11,364 bases of DNA. Origin: Cephalothrix simula. Its lineage: Eukaryota; Nemertea; Palaeonemertea; Archinemertea; Cephalotrichidae. The notes beneath the pieces were generated by a model that did no database searches, was not told the origin of the DNA, and worked only from the letters and a program-made list of their open reading frames with translations. Of the stretch, positions 7,301-11,364 are shown one piece after another. How positions within the stretch are numbered: position 1 is the first letter of the stretch; every line of letters starts with the position of its first letter. The DNA is taken from assembly GCA_035591015.1 (NCBI GenBank), contig JAXIUW010203398.1, positions 1 to 11,364 of the forward strand, read 5' to 3'. The translations under genes were made by a program, and so were the position numbers.

Positions 7301-7865
7301 TGTGTAGACTGCAAATACTTACCAATTACATGAAGCCTCTAAAATCGTTAATCAATTGACCACTCGTGTAGAATTCTCGTATACAGAGGGTGACCCTGTG
7401 ATATTTTGGTCGCAAACTGCGTTATACATGCACATGTTATAGAAATGTTAATTTTCTATGTTTTGAATTAAGACTAATACATAATTTAACATAATGTGCG
7501 CGATAATTTTTTGCCTCAAAACAAGAGTTTCTCCGTGTTTCTTGTTTTTGTAGGTAATCGAATTTCTCGGTGATTATCAAGCGATTTCGAAATATTTCTG
7601 CAAAAGTATATTACAAAAATCCGTGTTAAGATCTTTCAAAATATGCTTCAAAGTATGCTACATATGATTTAATCATTTCTATTTTTAGGGATCCGCACCG
7701 CAGTTGACGCCGGTTCGGGTTAACCCCGCAACACCATCATTTCCGCCTGTTAGAGAGAATGCTACAGCACCTCCATTACCGCCAAAGAAATCAAACTCTT
7801 TTTCTGCCAAGGGTCCTCAAATTCCACCTAGGCCTCAGTCACGAAAACCAAGCAACGCTGAATAG
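1217..7865 (+). CDS. C-terminal part of a proline-rich, SH3-ligand-bearing protein (seven exons, 5' end outside window)
   Basis: The coding sequence is join(1217-1316, 1867-1998, 2427-2519, 5060-5136, 5346-5366, 6902-6946, 7689-7865). It is 645 nt and encodes 214 residues plus TAG. All six introns are GT-AG, and the exon phases fit at every junction (1,1,1,0,0,0), which is the main evidence that it is real. No folded domain or membrane segment is visible. Motifs, numbered from the first visible residue: PxxxPR at 46-51, 66-71 and 199-204; PxLPxK at 184-189; RxxSxP at 51-56 and 71-76; an acidic run at 96-102. PxxxPR is the known ligand of CIN85/CD2AP SH3 domains, and PxLPxK that of the Crk N-terminal SH3. 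The inferred role is a disordered scaffold tail of a signalling, endocytic or cytoskeletal protein. DOCK-, ASAP- or DENND-type proteins have comparable tails, but nothing here selects among them. The gene start and any catalytic domain lie upstream of the window. Confidence 0.85.
1317..1866 (+). other. Intron 1 of the visible part (550 bp)
   Basis: It is bounded by GTAAGA and TCCAG. ATATCA-N-TTGATAAT palindromic motifs occur near 1560-1577 and 1682-1700 and may be the decayed ends of a small element. An open frame at 1338-1520 has no coding character. Confidence 0.6.
1867..1998 (+). CDS. Coding exon 2 (residues 34-78), duplicated SH3/14-3-3 motif
   Basis: The acceptor follows a CTTTCGTCCAG tract, and the donor is GTATTT at 1999. 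It enters with two bases completing ATT and leaves with one base (G). The exon encodes an 11-residue unit twice, 20 residues apart: PPTPPRKMSVP and PPTFPRKTSIP. Each copy holds PxxxPR (CIN85/CD2AP SH3-type ligand) overlapping RxxSxP (mode-I-like 14-3-3 site once the serine is phosphorylated by a basophilic kinase). The motif family assignments are established knowledge; use in this protein is inferred. This is the strongest protein-level evidence in the gene, because the repeated residues are conserved while the codons differ. Confidence 0.83.
1999..2426 (+). other. Intron 2 of the visible part (428 bp)
   Basis: It is bounded by GTATTT and TTTCCCAG. Its only notable content is the degenerate CTCGGTTGC repeat at 2256-2352. 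Confidence 0.65.
2256..2352 (+). repeat. Degenerate tandem repeat of a CTCGGTTGC-containing unit
   Basis: CTCGGTTGC occurs exactly at 2256-2264 and 2283-2291. Weaker versions follow (TTCGGCTG near 2313, CCGCTG near 2330, CCGGTTG near 2346), with purine-rich AAGGAAA/AAGAAAA spacers. Spacing is about 27-30 bp at first and then irregular. It lies wholly inside the intron between exons 2 and 3 and looks like an old, decayed minisatellite. Confidence 0.4.
2427..2519 (+). CDS. Coding exon 3 (residues 78-109), basic-to-acidic linker
   Basis: The acceptor tract TTTTGTTTCCCAG ends at 2426 and the donor GTATTT starts at 2520. It completes GTT with exon 2 and leaves one base (G). It encodes a lysine-containing segment LTRLKQKFEHG, then STHDLL, then an acidic run DDEDDD at residues 97-102. 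The first part could form a short amphipathic helix, and the acidic run looks disordered. I do not recognise a named domain. An inverted-repeat element begins only about 24 bp after the donor. Confidence 0.8.
2544..2751. mobile_element. Short inverted-repeat element (MITE-like)
   Basis: The left arm at 2544-2588 and the reverse complement of 2704-2751 match closely over about 45 bp. They share the near-identical core CACCTATTNTATCGCAAGTT, with weaker similarity to the outer ends (CATCGGGACCTGTT against CGTCGCGACTTGTT). The centre, about 115 bp, is unique. No open frame is large enough for a transposase. The outer limits and any target duplication are not clear, so the superfamily is not assigned. 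It starts about 24 bp after the exon 3 donor. Confidence 0.7.
3014..3450. mobile_element. hAT-like non-autonomous element
   Basis: The ends are inverted: CAGGGGTGGTTTGTCAG at 3014 and, on the complement from 3450, CAGGGGGTGTCATTATTAG, both followed by GTTTCATACTCCGACC or GTTCATACTCCGACG. CAGGGG ends and an 8-bp target duplication are typical of hAT. The flanking octamers ATTAATAT (3006-3013) and ATTATCAT (3451-3458) agree at six of eight positions. Inside, ACTAGTCTGACGT is repeated in tandem at 3083-3108 and followed by an inverted TCAGACTAG, and GGTGGGTGTTT occurs at 3058, 3122 and 3174. The element is 437 bp with no transposase. Confidence 0.75.
3569..4641. mobile_element. piggyBac-like non-autonomous element with TTAA target sites
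   Basis: TTAA at 3565-3568 and 4642-4645 flank ends that are inverted copies: CCCTCTGCTGCCCAGG at the left, and CCCTCTGCCGCCCAGG on the complement at the right, one mismatch in 16. TTAA duplication with CCC-starting ends is the hallmark of the piggyBac superfamily. Each end also has a subterminal hairpin of GGGGGTC...GACCCCC type (3583-3601 and about 4570-4600). The interior is about 1 kb with no open frame for a transposase. It contains a nested inverted repeat (4135-4271) and two TGACGTCA palindromes. Confidence 0.88.
4135..4271. repeat. Nested inverted repeat inside the piggyBac-like element
   Basis: CTAAGTGACCGC at 4135-4146 and GCGGTCACTTAG at 4260-4271 are a perfect 12-bp inverted pair. 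Related copies lie just inside or outside (CTTAGTGAC near 4117, GTCACTTAG at 4246-4254). The 137-bp unit could be a smaller insertion or part of the host element's own structure. A 33-bp stretch of it resembles, in inverse orientation, a part of the 9255-9441 element. Confidence 0.6.
4646..5059 (+). other. End of the 2.5-kb intron 3
   Basis: Unremarkable AT-rich sequence follows the piggyBac-like element, with a poly-A stretch near 4970-4979, up to the acceptor at 5059. No element or exon was found. Confidence 0.55.
5060..5136 (+). CDS. Coding exon 4 (residues 109-134)
   Basis: The acceptor CATTTTTAG ends at 5059. The donor is the full consensus GTAAGTG at 5137. It completes GCC with exon 3 and ends in phase 0 after AGG. 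It encodes a TPPPL proline motif, a charged stretch EKRRD, and ends in SSPVRR. The terminal Arg-Arg matters because the next exon chosen decides whether an RRxS-type site forms. The 2.5-kb intron before this exon is the largest in the window and holds three transposon-like elements. Confidence 0.82.
5346..5366 (+). CDS. 21-bp microexon (residues 135-141, IAPSDRI)
   Basis: Seven codons sit between ATAG at 5342-5345 and a perfect GTAAGT donor at 5367. The exon is phase 0 on both sides, as is its 45-bp neighbour, so it can be included or skipped without changing frame. The acceptor is poor close to the exon (purine-rich CGAAAATAG), with a T-rich stretch about 15-35 bases upstream, a common layout for regulated microexons. 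Such a short exon could be a chance match. The strong donor, the correct phase and the position between two good exons argue for it. Confidence 0.6.
5653..6317 (+). repeat. 11-bp periodic array with alternating half-units (22-bp higher order)
   Basis: Two 11-mers alternate: A is close to CGTCCTTCCAG, and B close to CGTCTACGGAA. Blocks occur at roughly 5653-5716, 5770-5925, 6015-6095, 6128-6205 and 6284-6317, separated by non-repeat spacers, all in the same direction. Most 11-mers begin with CG, so CpGs recur about every 11 bp. On the minus strand the array yields open frames (5853-6116, 6044-6244) with repeating EGR/DAARTLE-like peptides. These follow from the repeat and are not annotated as genes. 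Confidence 0.8.
5948..5984. repeat. Central 11-bp perfect hairpin of the 11-bp-repeat element
   Basis: AAAACGCCGAA (5948-5958) and TTCGGCGTTTT (5974-5984) are perfect inverted copies with a 15-base gap. It lies close to the midpoint of the 5462-6380 element and interrupts the periodic array. Confidence 0.8.
6401..6530. mobile_element. 130-bp fold-back element
   Basis: The arms at 6401-6453 and 6481-6530 are inverted copies over about 50 bp with a 27-base centre. The inner 17 bp (CATTTTCAGGAGTGAGG at 6437-6453 against CCTCACTCTTGAAAATG at 6481-6497) differ at one position, and the outer part has drifted. It begins only about 20 bp after the end of the 0.9-kb element. No target duplication is clear. 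Confidence 0.75.
6531..6901 (+). other. End of intron 5, nothing specific seen
   Basis: AT-rich sequence with T runs and one TACATGTA at 6570-6577, ending at the acceptor of the 45-bp exon. Confidence 0.55.
6902..6946 (+). CDS. 45-bp small exon (residues 142-156)
   Basis: The acceptor is TTTGTTTAG ending at 6901 and the donor is GTGAGTA at 6947. The exon is phase 0-0 and encodes VQSLYHPPTSISESA, a Ser-rich segment with one PP pair. It is a second in-frame cassette candidate. Including it separates the Arg-containing end of exon 4 or 5 from the GSAP start of exon 7. The 1.5-kb intron before it is mostly occupied by the 11-bp-repeat element and a fold-back element. Confidence 0.68.
6947..7688 (+). 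other. Intron 6 (742 bp)
   Basis: It is bounded by GTGAGTA and TTTTTAG. ACATGTTATAGAA is present near 7073 and again near 7433, a short direct repeat about 360 bp apart. No inverted arms were found next to either copy. No other exon or element is supported. Confidence 0.6.
7689..7865 (+). CDS. Last coding exon (residues 157-214 and stop)
   Basis: The acceptor is CTATTTTTAG ending at 7688, and the exon reads in phase 0 from GGA to TAG at 7863-7865. The 58 residues are about a quarter proline and include APPLPPKK (PxLPxK, Crk N-SH3 type) at 183-190 and PQIPPR (PxxxPR) at 199-204, then a basic end SRKPSNAE. RKPS gives one more basophilic phosphorylation site near the C terminus. The exon is more GC-rich than the flanking intron and UTR, as expected of coding sequence. 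A second frame stays open at 7759-7965, but it is a shadow running past the stop. Confidence 0.88.
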   Translation, partial: GSAPQLTPVRVNPATPSFPPVRENATAPPLPPKKSNSFSAKGPQIPPRPQSRKPSNAE

Positions 7866-8229
7866 GTTTCGTAACTTAAGTTCTTCCTTTATTGCTCAAA
7901 AAGTTATGTATTGTATAATTTGTATTCTGTCATCCTATGACTTTTTGAATGGAACAGCTTTTTAATCAAATATAATGAAATGATACATTATAAAAAACTC
8001 TAATTTTAATTGCAGATTTTAAATCCTTTATTAAAATTTAAAATTTCGTTCCCGTTTTATGCATAAAACCACTCAGGGTTACTATTGTTTTTTTATCAAT
8101 ACAAATTTTACTATTATGATTCTTAATGTATATGTATTAAATCTTTGTTGGTTTCTTTGCAAGTTTAATGCAACTTTTACTGATTTTATTTCTACATTTT
8201 TGTTTTTTTTATATGTTTGTACGACCTTC

Positions 8230-8245
8230 GTCTCGAAGTCGAGAC
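8230..8245. other. Perfect 7-bp stem hairpin in the 3' UTR
   Basis: GTCTCGA and TCGAGAC are separated by two bases. The hairpin is GC-richer than its surroundings and lies 365 bases after the stop. A two-base loop is too tight for RNA, so a real stem would be about 6 bp with a four-base loop. It may be structural or chance. Confidence 0.35.
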
Positions 8246-8331
8246 ATACCGTGGTAAAATTTAACATGTCCCCAAACTGTATCATTATCATTTTTTACAT
8301 TGATGTTGTCCATGGTTTTTACTAATATTAC

Positions 8332-8487
8332 AGGTGTGAAGGGGGTCATTGTTCCGCCTGGCGAATGGCTGAACTTTAATAGTATGATTGATCATGTTGA
8401 TTAATGTCTAGCCTCACCCTTGCATTGCATATTAAACTATTCAGAGGGGACATTGGCCCAGGATGGATAATCACCCCATTCACACCT
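8332..8487. mobile_element. 156-bp inverted-repeat element in the 3' UTR
   Basis: The arm at 8332-8370 starts AGGTGTGAAGGGGGTCATT. The complement of 8449-8487 reads AGGTGTGAATGGGGTGATT, with similarity continuing for about 39 bp through CCTGG and AATG. The arms are far better matched than chance allows. A CAG plus an open frame at the left end imitates an exon start, but the inverted repeat explains it better. The superfamily is not assigned. Confidence 0.75.
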
Positions 8488-8787
8488 ATAGTGTTATAAG
8501 AGTAGCACTCAATGTCATGCCATTTACGCCGCTATTATCTGTTTAATACTCTAACATGATTATCTCGAGATTGTGGCAGTTAATCAAAAATGGACCTAAA
8601 GTCAAAGTTAATACTGTTTGATTTTTTCTGTTTTCGTTTAAATTGAATTTATTGTTTGGAAAGCTGTTTTTCCTTGATTTGATTTTATACTTTTTAATCT
8701 AGTCTCATTCCACTGTTGATCTACAAAATTTGATGCAATTTCTGTACATTCAGATTTATATTGCTTCATGAAACATAAAAGTTATAA

Positions 8788-8811
8788 TGTAAATAGTAAA
8801 TTATGTACATA
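8788..8811 (+). promoter_or_regulatory. Two Pumilio-type motifs in the 3' UTR
   Basis: TGTAAATA at 8788-8795 and TGTACATA at 8804-8811 both fit the UGUANAUA motif bound by PUF-family proteins, 16 bases apart start to start. The match is seen in the sequence and the consensus is established. Function is inferred, and in AT-rich sequence chance matches are likely. Confidence 0.3.
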
Positions 8812-9254
8812 TACGTCATAACAAAATATCTTGTTACAAAAAATTTATTATATATATATTTTTGCAATTATATTGCTGAGCACAGAGTATGGTATTATTA
8901 TGATTTTGCTATAACCATTGCCAAAATAACAATTATGTATAATAATGACTTATACCAAATGATGTATTATATATAAATTGCTTTTGCTATACGTATATAT
9001 ATGATTTGTTTATATTAATTGACATCTTAAAGGCTGAATTTTAAGGTAGATCTTTGGTAGATCTAACTAAGCTTACACAAAATAAGGACCCCATTAAGAG
9101 ATAACGAGCCAAATTTAAGCACCACCACTGTAGTTTAGATTTGATTTATTTTTTTCTTTCAAGATAATAGATTACATGTAAACTTATTTATATTGATTTA
9201 ATTTTTAAAACACATGATTGTATATCTGTGACATCTGTGTTACATTTAACGTTA

Positions 9255-9441
9255 TACCGTAAGTGATGCATCGTCCGGGCGGCAGGGATGCCTATCCAGG
9301 CTGTATACTTTGTATATTGACGAAAAAAGAAGCCAATGGATGAATTTTCTCCCTAAGTGTATACATGTATGTTATATAAAGAGGCAAAATCCCTGTAGAC
9401 GGGAAATGATCCCTGCCAGGCTGCCACACTTGAACCGTACT
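9255..9441. mobile_element. Imperfect inverted-repeat element near the 3' UTR end
   Basis: GGCAGGGAT at 9281-9289 and ATCCCTGCC at 9409-9417 are a perfect 9-bp inverted pair. Weaker similarity extends outward to TACCGT near 9255 and ACGGTA on the complement near 9439. The 33 bp at 9303-9335 match the reverse complement of 4207-4239 at 25 positions, so this element may be a distant relative of the nested repeat in the piggyBac-like element. The limits are approximate. Confidence 0.5.
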
Positions 9442-9863
9442 GTATTAAGCATAAACCAAATCATGTAGTGGAAATTACAAACCCTCAAGCTTGCATTGGT
9501 AACCTTTATTTTCTTTTGATTTAACTGTGATATCATTGTGAATTTTTTTATTTTCCAAGAAATAACGTGTTGATTTTATGATTTTTTATTATGAGATTCT
9601 GATTGATTAATTGATGTTTCACTTTGAATGATCTTGATTCTTGAATCATGAAAAAACCACTTTAATTATTGTTTATCTAATTTTCTTATCTCATTTTTGT
9701 TTTGAGTTAGATTATAAAATTATTATCCATGTTATTTTTTACTCAAAAAGTTTTTATGGTCCATTTCGTATGGGATTATGTGAAATGAAATTTTAGATTA
9801 GCTTTAATTTAAGTATATACCTGGTTTAATCGTGCCAATATTATTTTTATTATAGTTTTGCAC

Positions 9864-9869
9864 AATAAA
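9864..9869 (+). promoter_or_regulatory. Candidate polyadenylation signal AATAAA
   Basis: This is a canonical hexamer on the coding strand, about 2.0 kb after the stop. It is followed by AAACAAAC and then a short T-rich element that could serve downstream processing. In AT-rich DNA a single hexamer is weak evidence. It is preferred because it is the first exact AATAAA I found after the stop. Confidence 0.4.
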
Positions 9870-9885
9870 CCTTAATTTAAAACAA

Positions 9886-11364
9886 ACTTTGCGTTTTTTC
9901 AAACTCTAGAACACGTTGTAGGTATCACCAAAAAGAAAGGACGTTCGCTAATTTTTTTTGGAAATCGGGACCGGAAACAAGGAAAAGGCCTCCGCAATAC
10001 ATTTTTCAATCGGGAAGAAGGCTATTATCGGGCCAACTGTTTAAATTGAATGCCGCTGGATTCTAGAAAAGAAATCGTAAATAAAGTAAGGGATCTTATG
10101 ATAGGTCATGATAAGCATGTTTATTATACTTACCCACGTGTCAAAACGTCATTGCAAACGTCATTCCCAGAATTCCAGCGATCTCAAACATAGATCGTGA
10201 CATTTTATAGTTGCCGGTTGAGTCAAATTCTGTCAATTTTTGTTGAAAACTATTACCTCCAATAGATTTAATAGTAATTGGATATATCTAAATTATCAAT
10301 TTGGAATACCCATAAAATCCCAAAACTCGTTGTGAGCTTGAAATTTTTTTCTGATCGGGGAATCCCTGATCGGCCTCCCGAAAGCAGCCGGCCTTTGGTA
10401 AGTGGAGAGAAAATAGCGGTAATCAGGTTCAGGCTCCGTTGCAGTAAAGTTGGTACTCACGCTTTGATGCGTGTTATTTTGGCTTTAAGGCCTGTATAAG
10501 GTATCAAAACGTAATGTTTTATATCATCAAACACCGTTATATATCTTAGTATCCTTTAAATTAAAGGGGGAGTGGAATTTTTTGTAATGATCCTGATAAA
10601 TTACTAACGAAAAACGCATGTCGTTTGGTGCATTATGAAATTTGGTCGCCATCTTGATTTCATAAATCACACAAAAGATAAATTTTATTTTCTAATTTTT
10701 AATTAATGGAGTGAGTGCTAGTTTTATTCATGAAGCTATCGATATATGTATTTTATGAAGATTATTTTAAACAGGTTTTACTTATATATGGTTCGATTTC
10801 CAACTGAAATTTTGGAAAAAGAAATTGAGAATTTTTCATCTGTTCATAATCATGTTTTTTTAATTTTTCACTAAAAAGTTCTTTCTAGATCTATAGCAGT
10901 TTTTTTCATCTTTGATTAATCGGTTTATATATTGATAGAAAGTAATATCAATTTTCATGCTCAACTGCTCAAGTTTGAATTTGAAGGTATACAGTCATTT
11001 TGGGTGTTCGGGTCCACCGAGCGTCTGAAGCAAAAAAACATAACTTAGAAAAAAGATATCAAGCTCAAAATTGGACAGCTTGAATAAAATGTATTTGTTT
11101 ATTATATGTCAAAATTTTAGAATAATTGAATAAGTACTTCTGAGCTTATTTCAAGTAAAGATGGTAGCATGTTGTTTTACCAGGTAGGAGCCAGACGCGG
11201 AATCAACCGACGGTCGGTAAATTCCCCGATGGCAGTGCAAACGAGCAATTTTAGAAATATCGCACGAGATTATCGCGCTAAAACGTAACTTCCAGCAGTG
11301 ACAAAAAACGGCATGGTGAAAGAGAAATTTTTAGAAAAAGCATAAGAATAACACATTAATAAAA
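9886..11364. other. Intergenic or unassigned, no gene supported
   Basis: AT-rich sequence with a somewhat GC-richer patch at about 10340-10460 (an open frame runs 10278-10499) and another at about 11185-11240. Neither has matched splice borders, a recognisable protein motif or inverted arms. An 11-bp near-palindrome CCGACGGTCGG is present near 11208. I can assign nothing here. Confidence 0.5.

Larger units (their letters stand above)
7866..9885 (+). other. Probable 3' UTR
   Basis: No exon-like sequence follows the stop. The first canonical AATAAA is at 9864-9869, in front of a GCGTTTTTTC-type T-rich stretch, so the UTR could be about 2 kb. ATTAAA variants at 8030-8035 and 8431-8436 could give shorter forms. 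Inside are two inverted-repeat elements (8332-8487 and about 9255-9441), a short hairpin (8230-8245), two Pumilio-type motifs and an AT microsatellite-like run near 8845-8862. The extent is inferred from position and signals only. Confidence 0.5.

Noticed and set aside
7073-7446. Direct repeat ACATGTTATAGAA at both ends of about 360 bp, as for an insertion
   Set aside because: The copies are short and AT-rich, and I found no inverted ends beside them.
8059-8325. Plus-strand (8059-8325) and minus-strand (8082-8291) open frames over the same bases
   Set aside because: Composition is Phe/Ile/Lys/Asn-rich, as random AT-rich sequence gives. Both lie in the probable 3' UTR and show no domain.
8334-8404. 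Alternative terminal exon encoding about 23 residues after a CAG acceptor
   Set aside because: The same sequence is the left arm of an inverted repeat whose partner is at 8449-8487. A transposon end explains the GC-rich, open stretch without a gene.
10357-10366. GGGGAATCCC, a match to the NF-kappa-B/Rel consensus
   Set aside because: A single 10-bp match to a degenerate motif, with no promoter or clustered sites nearby, is not enough to call a regulatory site.
10278-10499. Plus-strand open frame of 73 codons
   Set aside because: It has no recognisable motif, no neighbouring exon of matching phase and no homologous element in the window. A GTAAGT inside it at about 10398 is not paired with a convincing acceptor.

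Overview
This is AT-rich eukaryotic nuclear DNA, almost certainly from an animal. The only gene I can support is the 3' part of a plus-strand, intron-containing gene. Its coding sequence lies in seven short exons with GT-AG borders whose phases all agree, and it ends in a stop at 7863-7865. No RNA gene, prokaryotic operon or CRISPR array is visible. Short exons, small to medium introns packed with non-autonomous DNA transposons, and repeated TACATGTA palindromes would suit a marine invertebrate such as a mollusc, but that placement is a guess.

Layout: 1-1216 is upstream non-coding sequence (probably intron) with a 21-bp tandem repeat at 735-842. Coding exons are 1217-1316, 1867-1998, 2427-2519, 5060-5136, 5346-5366 (21 bp), 6902-6946 (45 bp) and 7689-7865. 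They join without frame breaks into 645 nt, giving 214 residues plus stop. A likely 3' UTR follows to about 9885, with AATAAA at 9864-9869. From about 9886 to the end I see no gene.

The encoded tail is proline-rich and probably disordered, with no folded domain visible. It has three PxxxPR motifs of the CIN85/CD2AP SH3-ligand type, one PxLPxK motif of the Crk SH3-ligand type, two RxxSxP sites of the 14-3-3 type that share the arginine of a PxxxPR motif, and an acidic run. It looks like the scaffold tail of a signalling, trafficking or cytoskeletal protein, perhaps a GEF, GAP or adaptor. The family cannot be named without the upstream exons. The 21-bp and 45-bp exons are both phase 0-0, so either can be skipped in frame, and their use would create or remove an RxxSxP site at the junction.

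The introns and 3' UTR carry seven inverted-repeat elements, plus one inverted repeat nested inside a larger element. Examples are a TTAA-flanked piggyBac-like element (3569-4641), a hAT-like element (3014-3450) and a 0.9-kb element filled with an 11-bp periodic CpG-bearing repeat (5462-6380). None encodes a transposase. They explain most of the open frames longer than 60 codons and nearly all the non-coding structure I can see.
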